Below are positions 45,731-56,138 of a stretch of 64,000 nucleotides of DNA, one piece after another. The notes below the pieces were generated by a model. The model ran no database searches and was not told where the DNA came from. It saw only the letters and a list, made by a program, of their open reading frames with translations. This DNA comes from Turbatrix aceti (taxonomy: Eukaryota; Nematoda; Chromadorea; Rhabditida; Panagrolaimidae): contig OZ017766.1 of assembly GCA_963969345.1 (NCBI GenBank), positions 124,001 to 188,000 of the forward strand, written 5' to 3'. The first letter of the stretch is position 1. The number at the start of each line of letters is the position of its first letter. The translations under genes and the position numbers were made by a program.

Positions 45731-48570
45731 CCCTTATTATTGCCTAGCGGGATTATTTTAGGCCGGGGATTCCCTGGGGGACATCCACAGGTCGCCACCC
45801 TGCTAAAGAGTCATTCACTCACTTACTGACTTGTTGCGTTGGTCAACCGGTCGATCTCTCATATAAAGTTGATAAAAAAACATCGTTGCTCCAGATTTTT
45901 TTATCTCTTTTTGAATGAAATTGTGTCTTTAGCGGTTGGTGTAACGCAAAACACGCCTCAATACATCATCCCATAACTACTCCCTTTTGCGTATCAAAAA
46001 ATAGGAAAAAAACTGTTGGTACCAGCGAAAAAAGGGTAGATGACATCTAGACCAGTTGTTACAGCTCGACAAGTACTTTTTTTTTAATTTTCTCACACGT
46101 TATTTTTTCAGAGAAACTCATAAACTTTTTTGGGGGAATCATCAGTATGATCTAGAATAGTTTCTAACAACGTCATAGGAAACAAAAAAGGCCCTCAGAG
46201 GGATATACATATTAGATCAAACAAATCAAATTGCGATTAATCCATTAATTGGGAAGTATGCATGTATACACGGAGTTCTGAATAAAACGGTTTTCAGATC
46301 AGAACTCCGGTTAAATCAGTTCTTAAGAATCACGCTTTGGCATACACGTTGATTGTTATTTTTTTACCGAACGTAGATCGTTACAAAATTTAGAACATGA
46401 TTAATCTCTCTGTAAAAAATGATACCTATAAATCCAAAACTGATGTTGCGCGAAGCATCCAAAGCCAACACACTACGCGCAAAATCTCACTTTTTTGGTC
46501 CATTGACGCAAAGGCGCAATAGATCGCTTTTCCGTTTCAACAACGAAAAAAAAGATTTCACGCTTTGAAACCGATAGTTTTAAAAATGCCAAAAACATGT
46601 CCGTTTAACGCCAATTCATTGAGTTTCATCTAATGCAAAGGTAAAAATGTAAAAAGAGATAATGTCGCTGTTGATGAGAATAAATGAACTCAAATTGCCA
46701 TTTAGTCTTCCTTTTTAATACATTTTTTAAACGCGTCACTATTAAGCAAAAAAATCTATCAAATGTTCTCCGGCGGTAAAACCAATGTACAATCAATTGT
46801 AATATATTTTATTGTACGTCTTCAATGCGCGACAAAAACTATTCCAAAGAAATTACGAAAAAGAAGTTTTATGTTTCTACGAAAAAGCAGGCAACCTTTA
46901 AAAAGGAAGACGCAAAATCACAAAAATCAAGTGAAAGCCACTGGAGTTTGTTAAAACAAGAAGGTCACTCTGCTCTCACTTTTCAAACCACTTAATTCCA
47001 GGAGGCGGGTTTCTGTCATCCTCTTCTTTGCTTCCCACTTCTAGCAAAGAAGAGGATGATAGCACTAACACCTCTCATGAAGGAAAAATACCCTCGCAAG
47101 GTGCAATCCCGATTTATGAGCAGGAGCAAGCTTTCGAAACAGGCTGGACGGATGGATCAGATGGAAGAGTATTCATCTTTCTCCGGAAAGATAAAAAAAC
47201 ATTTAAATGTCGTTTTAAAAGAGACGACAGGAAATGATCTAGAAATCAGAACATAGAGAGAAAACGCCTTTCAAATATGATCTGTCTTAGCAAAATGCAG
47301 GAAGTGGATTTTCTATCAAACTTGCAGAAACCACGTCTGTCTATCAGGGATAAAACACTGATCATGCAAAGAGATAAGAAACGAGTTTGCTAATACCTTT
47401 AAAAAATTGTTGATTATTTAGTTCGCTGAAGTTCAAAAATGTCTACTTCCCATTGAACTTTTTAAAATTTCGAATTCCGAAGCTTTTATTTTTTTAAACA
47501 CATTATCAATTTTTTTATGAATTAAAAAAAACGATAGTACTGTTACGGTTAAAAAAATGTTTGCAAATGAATTTTGAAATGTAACAAAAGTACTTGCATG
47601 TACAATTGCAAAAAAATATCCGTAACATCGATGAAATGTCACAAATCGAGCGAAGCACACGCTTCCAATAAACCAACATGGAGTGATTGTTAACACAATG
47701 TGTTATCCGTGTCGCATCCCCCTCCTCATGCCCCTTTTTAAAAACTCCCCGTATAAACCAAAGTTTTTCCCCGACAAATGGTTTTTCAGCGCGTCCCGCG
47801 ACAATGAATAAAAACGGCATAGATCATGGAAGGAAAAAAGCAGGCAACATTCAATGAACCAGATCGAGTCCGATTTTTCATGACGCGTAATGCGTAACGG
47901 CCGAATCCGCAGAATGATCACTCATTTTTGAACACATATCAGGAAAATATGGATGAACTTGCAAAGATCACACAAAAATGAACCAGAACGATTTGGCAAG
48001 GTCACTTTTAAATGACAGATGAATTGCAATAATAAACACTTGAAAGTTAAAAATAGGTCATGACAGAGGATTTCAGGTGTTTCAGGTATGTGAGTGCTGT
48101 ATAGAAATTTGGTTTTGGAAAAAAATCAAAGCATGTAACTTTTGAACACAAGAAACTTAAAAGTTTTGTCTTTGTAAATAAAATTTTAAAAATGGATCAC
48201 TTGAAAAAAGGCATTTTTTTATTTGGAAACCAAAAAATAAATATGTTGGAACCCGTATGTGTTGGAACCCGCCTTCGGCAACACACGATGTCCTAAACAC
48301 CTTCCCCCGCTGGGTTGTCCATTTGTACGCTTCGTTTGTTTTCCGATCGATATTTGTCTATTAGGAAATTCTACGCCTTCCGTTTTTTTATTTCGCAAGT
48401 CCAGCGACATGCAGCAAAGTGTCAATCTCAACATATCAATAATTTTGTTCCGGTCAATACAACACCTCGCATGGATGCGATAGAGCACACAAACAAAAAC
48501 GCGATGCACGCAAGCCATCTGGAAACCGATATCCAGGATGTTTCAATAAAAAAATGTTGTTTGAACCAAC
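45731..48570. other. Spacer or ephexin intron
   Basis: AT-rich. A perfect 11-bp hairpin (CGGAGTTCTGA...TCAGAACTCCG) lies at 46270-46313. No coding segment or repeat family recognised. Confidence 0.45.
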
Positions 48571-48756
48571 CTGTCTCCATCTACGACGACGACAGCTCCC
48601 GTCGATTTAACTCGTCTTGCCGTAGTCCCGCAGATGGTGGTTGAAACGTATCGAACGTCGCCGGCACTTTGGATTCGTCGGTTGAGAGATGACTTCTTGC
48701 GTGCAATCCCCCGGCCGTAGTATCGAAGTGTTCCAATGTGCCCTCTGCTGGTGCTG
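48571..48756 (-). CDS. Candidate 5' exon of the ephexin gene
   Basis: A GC-rich minus-strand segment between ATACTTTTGTAG and a weak GTTGGT donor. Read as phase 2 in and phase 2 out, it joins in frame to the 42187 exon, and the junction reads VVVVDGDR followed by PLTKDLDKVSIVKI. A second frame through the same segment is also open and ends at a TAG, so both frame and assignment are uncertain. Confidence 0.35.
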
Positions 48757-48886
48757 CTACAAAAGTATTTCTTAAGTTGGAAAGACGTGCTACAAATACT
48801 TTTGTGTACCACAAAAACCGAAATTAGATTTATTAATTCTGAATATGTTCCTTGGAACAAATTCAGGCCTAAAAAATTTAAAAAAA

Positions 48887-49165
48887 CCTAATTTTTAGGC
48901 CCGACTCGTCGAGAGCCCGGGCTTGGGCCGCGCCGGGCCAAAATTATTCGTTTTGTATTTTTTCGAATTTTTATCCAAAAAATAGCAACCAATCGTTATA
49001 TAAACAGAGACTACATTTTGTTAAAAATAACCAAAATGCTGTTCATTTTTCTTATTTTTTACATTATTGATTAAATACCGGGCCAAAACGGGCTTTTCCG
49101 GGCCTACTGAAAAGACAGGCCCGCCCAAGCCCGGCCCGGACAGGGCCGGGCTTTGGCAACCATTA
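48887..49165. repeat. CCCGGGC-rich MITE remnant
   Basis: The left end shares GCCCGGGCTTGGGCCG with the 21985 repeat. The right end carries GCCCGGCCCGGACAGGGCCG and finishes GGGCTTTGGCAACC, which inverted resembles a hAT terminus (GGTTGCCAAAGCCC). No clean duplication is visible. Confidence 0.5.
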
Positions 49166-49603
49166 ATGTCTGGTCGTAATACGAAAAACAATATAGTTTA
49201 ACAACAACAACGTATTACGAAAAAAATCTGCATTTTTTTTGGAGTTTGGATTATTTGTAAAAAAATTTCCGTCCGCAGTTATTTTTGTGGAATGTGGATA
49301 AATATACATATAACATAAATAAAATAAATAATTCTGCGACTTCTACAGGGGAGAAAGCAACCATTGTGGATAGATAAATGACACCCAGTATTATAGTTCT
49401 CTCTTCTCTCAGAATCATATCCTTTCTCTTTCTGCCCCCTCGTCCTCAAAGTGAGGCACGCAGTAATCCTGTCGCTTTGATCTCAAATGAAAGGTAAAAT
49501 CGAAAGTGACGGATCGTTAAAGGTAAAAAGATCAGAACCAGAATACCACTAATTTTTGGCGCAAAGAACACCGCACTGTCCAAAGTACGAGCGCCACGGG
49601 TGC

Positions 49604-49690
49604 AGAGTTGTTCGATGCTCACAAAATTGCTCCTGCTCACTGCTCGCTCCTGCTCAGCTCACGAGCGCGAGCACGAAAAATTGAATTGCA
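49604..49690. mobile_element. Truncated hAT MITE, relative of 7124-7313
   Basis: Begins CAGAGTTGTTCGATGCTCAC like the complete copy and keeps the GCTCCTGCTC blocks, but the other terminus is missing. Confidence 0.65.
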
Positions 49691-49859
49691 CTCGAGTCAT
49701 GTTCAAAAAAACACCCTAAAGCCGATTTTTGTTTTTTATGCTTACGGTCACTTGGGTATGATCAGGCATGTCTCAAAGATTGTTTCAAGCTAATCACTCC
49801 CTTTATTGCATAATTTTGCAGTAGGTTACGGTATCTCGAAGTTTCATTTTTTTTATCGG

Positions 49860-50515
49860 CTGTAGCAATGCGCAAAATTGTCGGATAAAAAGCGCAAATG
49901 GCCTAAAACAGACTTTGGGACATGTTTAAGCCTACACAAGTGACCGTTAGCATATGTAACAGAAATCGGCCTCAGGGTGTTTCTTTGAACATGACTCCTT
50001 GCATGCGCGCGCACGCTTGTTTTTTGGCTGTTAAGCGAAAACGCGCGCTTTTTGTACGGTTTTTGACCGAGTTGACGCCATAAAGGGGCCAACTTCACTA
50101 AATTTGGTTCGTGGGAAAATTTTTCGGTTTGGTATGCCAGATGCAGAAAAAAACGGGCTTCAATACTAATCATTTCTTTACTCCTCGGAGTAATACGGAT
50201 GCTGGAGTCGAAAAATACCACAAAATGATGCAAAAGTGAACAAAATCAATAATTCCGAAACGGGCAGGTGTTTTTTTTAAATCTGAATATACCAGTCGAT
50301 TTCTCGTGGCAAGATACCCCTGTGTACCAGAAATCAGAATTTTTGAAGCATTTTGAAAATTTGACGTCAAAAGGTGTGAGAAGCCGTAACTCCAGAATCC
50401 GGCTTCTGAAAAATAACAAAAAATTATTTTAAACCCTCCTTATAGGTGTCTACAATTTCGGCACAAAACATTTATAAAAATGAAATCACTGTGTCGGACC
50501 TTCCACCTTAGTTTT
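49860..50515. mobile_element. Broken foldback copy (FB4/FB6 type)
   Basis: 50290-50500 matches the FB4/FB6 right arms (CCAGTCGATTTCTCGTG, GTAACTCCAGAATCCGGCTT). 49985-50095 contains the GC-rich loop motif and a GACCGAGTTGACGCCATAAA variant of the FB6 inner repeat. There is no left arm. Confidence 0.55.
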
Positions 50516-50594
50516 TTTTTTCAAATTCTAAAAAACAAACTTCAATCTCTGGACCTTGATCATCGTCGCAGGACCCCTAGCGGCAGCTTCAAAC

Positions 50595-50809
50595 CTTTTG
50601 GCAAGACTGTAGACCCTGCCGTTTCGACGAACCGGACATATGTCCTTTGGCTTTGACCTGGCAAGGAAGCCAACAATATTCTCGGTCGACGTTGAAGGCG
50701 AAGAAGCCGTCGACATCGAAGCGCAACCATTGTCCTCGCCCATTGTGGAAGTTGTTGGATGATTGGCCACAGACATGCGATATTAGACAACCATTTGACC
50801 TTTCTTTTT
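50595..50809 (-). CDS. Candidate first coding exon of the ephexin gene, or a small gene
   Basis: A good acceptor (TTTTGGTCGTCACTGTTAG) is followed by a 33-nt leader and ATG at 50776. The frame, MSVANHPTTSTMGEDNGC onward, includes NIVGFLARSKPKDICPVRRN and then GRVYSLAK. A GTTTGA donor at 50594 would give phase 2, matching the 48756 exon. Without splicing, the frame runs on through RFEAAARG to a TAG at 50528 (82 residues). Ser/Thr-rich start and basic end suggest a cytosolic regulatory segment. Strand and position fit the ephexin gene, but the connection is inference. Confidence 0.4.
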
Positions 50810-51784
50810 CTAACAGTGACGACCAAAAGCAATCAACCACCTGTGTTTCGCGCGATACCGGTTCTGTAAACTTTAGGTTTTTTTCCGGATTAAAATAACT
50901 ATTCTAGCGCAAAAGATCAAATCACACGAAACAACAGAGACGTTATATTTCAGAAAAATCTGGTTCAGATAGATACGTGTGATAAGCGAAGAAGGCCAAT
51001 TTAGAAATTTACAAATCATACATAAAAAATGGTCACAAAGCCGACACACAACTATGTACACAACTATTTTCAGCACAGTTTTACTAAAAAAAAATGTAGG
51101 ATTGCTTATACTACATACATATATTTTTACATCTAGGGGCAGTTGCGCAAACAAGGACTTCACGACTTTCTGACTCCGAAGTCCACGTCGACATCCGTCG
51201 ACAGAGGTAGACGTCCCATGGAATCGCATTATGATATATTGTATGTATGTGGTGCTAATCATTGAGAAAGACACTAAATAAAAAAATAAATATTTTACGA
51301 AATCCAAAAAGTAATCAGACGCATATCAGAAAAATAATGAAAAAACGAAGTCCATTCTTGTTTTAAAATTTAGGAATTTCGTTTTCTACGGAGATCCAAC
51401 GAATACATAAATTCATATAAAACGCAAGTGAAACTGTCAGATGAAAAAAAACCTAACGATCATGTTATATGCTGTCGGAAATGAGGCCGATCCCTTCCCC
51501 CCAAATCCTTATTCCCAGCCTCAAAAAACTAAAAACAAATTTAAAATTATTTTTTTCTCATCACAGGGTTTTTTGAGTTGGGTGGGGTCGTTGCTGATTA
51601 CTCCACAGAAATCGCACTATTCATTGGTTAAGGATGTTGTGTTAGGACACGTTGGAATTAGCTGTTGAGGCCCAATTCATATGACCGCGCTATCAGTCTT
51701 ATTTTGGTAAAGAGACACCAAAAACCTCAAAAAGGAGAGGTGAAAAGTGATAACGAGCACATACACACACTCACCTACGTGGAC

Positions 51785-51854
51785 ATCATTTGTACCTCCT
51801 AACATCTGGTCTAATGATAACTAACCACTGAGTAATGGTGAAATAAATAAACAC
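51785..51854 (+). mobile_element. LINE family B 3' end
   Basis: CATCATTTGTACCTCCTAAC through the common 3' UTR to the AAATA tail, directly abutting a CA-repeat tract. Confidence 0.75.
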
Positions 51855-51865
51855 ACACGTGTGTG

Positions 51866-51996
<131 letters not shown>

Positions 51997-52258
51997 TATG
52001 CCCTACCTGAGCTAACCACCTCACCACTGACATCAACGACAATCATCTAGTACATGAGTCAACTTTTTCAAACTCAATCATAGGTCATGCAAGTTCTTTA
52101 AGACGTTGATTTTTATAAATCACAACAGTAACGTTCTCTCAGAAAAATGTGTTCATAATCCATACATAATCCGTAAAAAATTGTTTTTCGTCATTTGAGC
52201 GAACAATGAGTGAACACGAAAATTAAAAAAATAGGTTTGTAACTCCGCACCTGGTCCA

Positions 52259-52580
52259 ATCGCGCGAGCTGCTTCCTTTGATAGCCCACCGGTTCGGCTT
52301 CCACTTGTCAGTTTACTTAGGGACCCAAAACGCGGGTGGTTGGTGGTTGAAAGAGGTGAAAGCAGCCGAGCGCCGAACGACAAAAGCTCAAGCACCTTCT
52401 TCACCCTCTTCCTACTCCTTCTCTGGTGATCCCGGGGTGTAAGAGTTTGCAGGAGTTGAGTGAGGGGGCACTACCCGCACTCGCATAAAGAGCACAACGG
52501 GAGAGAAAGGCGCGTAGGAGCTATCAAGGGTCGAAACGAAAATGAAGGAGCACAATGAAGCGCACCGCGCAACATTATCC
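52259..52580 (-). promoter_or_regulatory. Candidate promoter / 5' untranslated exon of the ephexin gene
   Basis: A GC-richer island in AT-rich DNA, ending on the minus strand in GATTGGACCAG followed by GTGCGG, a plausible donor. It lies 1.5 kb upstream of the 50.6-kb exon on the same strand. No TATA box is evident. A coding frame through part of it is open, so it may be coding; assignment is tentative. Confidence 0.3.
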
Positions 52581-52782
52581 ATCTTCCTGTGATGCTTATT
52601 CAAATTCCTTCGATAAAAACAAATAAATTAGAATTGCGGAACGCAACGAAGCACATGAACGCGAATTTGTCAAAAAAAAAAAAAAATTTATTTAACATTC
52701 ATTTACAGGGACTAATGGAGGTCGAGATTTTACTTTCGGGGCCCGGTCAGGCCCGTATATTTTCATTTTATAAATACTCCTG

Positions 52783-52904
52783 CCGAGGACTACGACGTGA
52801 CGCAGGTAGCTACAATTGACGGCGCCCCTTCGTGCAATCCAGATACTCTTCACGATCTCTCAAATTTTCATTATTAGTAATTAAGCACGAATAAGAGTAA
52901 TAAT
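52783..52904 (+). mobile_element. LINE family A 3' end
   Basis: GAGGACTACGACGTGACGCA through the 3' UTR. Its tail is interrupted by a family B insertion. Confidence 0.7.
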
Positions 52905-53018
52905 CGCGACCAAAACGAATCGAGACATTTACGCCTACGTGGACGTCATTTGTGCCTCCTAACATCTGGTCTAATGATAACTAACCACTGAGTAATGGTG
53001 AAATAAATAAATAAAAAA
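52905..53018 (+). mobile_element. LINE family B 3' end inserted in a family A tail
   Basis: Flanked by AGAGTAATAAT (52894-52904 and 53019-53029), which is itself family A tail sequence. Family B therefore moved after this family A copy. Confidence 0.85.
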
Positions 53019-53029
53019 AGAGTAATAAT

Positions 53030-55916
53030 TGTAAATGCAAATGAAAAATACAGCACCAAAATAATAAAAAAACATTTTTTAAAGGAATATCAGATGATCT
53101 TGTCATTTCAGACCCCCCCCCCCGTTTCAAAACCTGATGGTCACACATTTATATCATCATTATGTAATAACGTTCTGGTATATTATGGGATCAAATGTAG
53201 CCAATACCAAAAAAAAGTTTTTTTATTTAGAAAATAAAACTTTAAGAAAAGTAAAAGAATAAAACAAAATACCAAATACCCCGACGATTAAAAACAAAAA
53301 AATACAGGTGTTAGGTAACGAATGAAAATGAACAACAAAACACAATTTACAACATGATCAGTTTATTGACCAAAAAACTAAACTGGTCAAAGGATAAGTT
53401 TTCAGAAATAAATGGATTTAAAAAATGTGCTGAAAAAATAAGTCAAACTTCGCTTTTTTAACGCATCAAAATAATGTAAGTTTTCTTTCTTTGCTGTCGT
53501 GTTCTTATTATTGTATTCTTATTATACAACAGTACAGTAATAAGAAAAAAAAATATATATATAAAAAAGTATGTGCAGTAAAAAATTGTGCAGTACATAA
53601 AAGAAGTACTGTATCCAATATAAATCAAGCGTAAAAAACGTGCACAGAGGTCAATTTTTTTCGTTCTTTGCGTGAGAAAGTACAATAAATTTGACACGTT
53701 TACGATTTCAACAAAATTGTTCCTAAAAACAAGTCCACCCATTGCTGAAAAAATTGCAATTAAACAATATATATTAGGTCGCATTTCTAGCAGCTGTTCG
53801 ATTAAATGAACAGCCATCGGTCTTATGGTTACTTCAAGGTTGTTAAATTTTACCAATCGAGAAAAAACGCTAGGAAATATCGTTTTTTTTGTTTCCGACA
53901 AAAAAAATGTCCTCATTAATGAATTTTTTGGTGGTCTCAGCTGGCCAACTGCTCGTTCCCCGTTTTATTTTTTTAAGGAGCATAAAAATTCTTTATTGCC
54001 TAATGAAACAAGCACTGTCAAAACCCGTCCTCTCTCCACTGTGCCAAAAACGGTGAGGGCAATCAATACCCCCATCTAGCCACGGTCGGTCGCTCGGGGA
54101 AGGGAGTGACCGCAAACGGGCAACGAAAAATAGCCACTTGGATGAATGGCAGAAAGAGAAAGCAGCGCGGCGCACCACGGAATTGAATTATCGCCGGGAG
54201 GAAAGTAGGGGGGAGACGGAAGGATGAGAGTTTCGCCCGAAACGAGCATTTACACGACGGAAATAGTGCTGTAACGTTCGCGCCGAAGGTTTTGTGAGGA
54301 AAAAACTATGATTCACTTGGGATATGAGTTTTTCTCTTTCTAGTTTTCTTTGATGCGGTCAGTTCGATTTTCCTGTATTCTTTGGTAGTCGAATCGTAAA
54401 AAATTTGTTGTGAAAAAATTTCAATGTTGTTTTAATTTTTTAAATTTTTAAATTTTAAATTTTTTTGGTTCTCCTTTCTAAAAAATGCTAACAGAGTACT
54501 AAAAATTCAGTCGCGCAAAAATTCCGATCAATAACAGCTATATTAAACACGCATCCTCCTCTAAAGCTGATGATCCCTGCCCTCAATCCATCGTATTTCA
54601 TCAATATTAGTTTACATAAATAAATTTGTTAGAGCACATCAAAAAGCAACGAACAAAGGGTCTAAAAGACTGAAAGAGGGTAGTGCACGGCAGAAAAGAA
54701 CTCAATATCAATATCTCTGTGGAAGCCAAGAGGTTTGGCCGCAGGCCAGACAGAGTTCCTCAAATGCATGGACTCCGGAGGGGGGTTGCCAAGTCGACTG
54801 TCGACAGGCTCGGCATTTTTGGTCCAGCGTTCGTTAGTTTGGCTGTGTGTTCGGTCAAATAAATGTGTGACCACCCGACTGGTCCGGCAAGAGCAGACAG
54901 GAAAAATGGCAAAGCGTGCCTCATTTATTAGTGAACCGTCATTTTCGTCCTGTTTTGTCAAAATCTGGCAATAACTGTGTGGCAGGGAGGGAGGAGATTA
55001 ATGACAACAACACGCGTTCCGCAAATCTGGCAGAGCTTGCATGCGTGCTGATTGGATGATTAAACGGGTATTTAGTATAAGTGTTGGAAAATTAGGAAAA
55101 CAATGCAATGCTACCAAAAAAACAAGCGTCAAATAAAATATCAATATAAAAAATAAAAAATAGTTTTAAAAAAAGCAACAAAACAAATTTTTTTAATGTT
55201 TTCGCATCGTTAAAAAATTTGACCTAAAAGAAAGTAAAATATTGTTTTTTAAAAACAAAATACAAAAAAAATATTTAGATACTCGCATTTAACAAAAATA
55301 AAACAAAATAACAATTATTTACATTTGCTTTCAATAACACAAAAAAACTGATATTTTCAAAATCCTTAAACGATTGACAATTTGCACACCACGCGCAAAC
55401 AGTATTTTCAACCGCATATCACCAAAAACATGACAATCCGTGATTTCGACATACATCAGTTCTTCAAATTTTAAATTCAAAATGTTACAAAGTATCAAAA
55501 ATTGTTGTTATTAACAATTTATTTCTTTGGAACACCCACTTAACCAAAAAACACAAAGCAAGTCAGTCATGTTTACAAAATCCTCAGTCGAAACAAAATA
55601 AATTGAAAAATTTGAGTACGAGATGCACATTTCCGGTTCCATTGCACTAGAACAACTTGAACGCCAAAAATACTCATAACGGTAACAAAAATTCTTTTTG
55701 TTACCTCAGTCATTGAACATCTCTTGCATGCTTTCTACCAAACGAACAAGCGTATGATCTCAGATATCCGGAATATTCATCTTTCACCACGGCGTTCTAA
55801 CCAGCTGGTTTGCATCGAGTGAAAAAAAGCTGTTGCAAAGTAAGCAACGTATCTTTCACACCATGGTCTCGTTTTTCCCTTTAGCAAACTGAACAATGTT
55901 TTAGAACAGAAACAAC
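53030..55916. other. AT-rich spacer
   Basis: No gene recognised. A moderately GC-rich patch at 54050-54260 has no convincing frame. A minus-strand frame at 53458-53916 is hydrophobic and AT-driven. Confidence 0.45.
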
Positions 55917-55921
55917 ATTGG

Positions 55922-56125
55922 TTTCAATCGATCCAAGAGAGAGAGTAGAAAGCTCTTTCTTTATTCAATCCAAGCACATCAAAAATGCAAAACGTAAGCG
56001 CATTTATACCCCCTTTGCGGCCGGATATGTATCCGGCCGATTCGGGGGGATCGGGGGGCTTCCGGGAGCGCTTGTCGCTGACAACTGGCAAGAGCTCGTT
56101 GCCAGCGACTTCGCTGGCGGCGACA
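55922..56125 (-). repeat. 3' LTR of the BEL/Pao element
   Basis: 204 bp. Read on the minus strand it starts TGTCGCCGCC and ends ATCGATTGAAA. It contains two dyads (GGCCGGATA-TG-TATCCGGCC at 56019-56038; GCCAGCGA-CT-TCGCTGGC at 56101-56118), a TATA box and an AATAAA. It does not end in the usual CA. Confidence 0.95.
55960..55965 (-). terminator. Poly(A) signal in the 3' LTR
   Basis: AATAAA on the minus strand, about 40 bp downstream of the LTR TATA box and 38 bp before the LTR end, as expected for retroelement transcript termination. Confidence 0.75.
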
Positions 56126-56138
56126 CTCCCGGGGGGCG

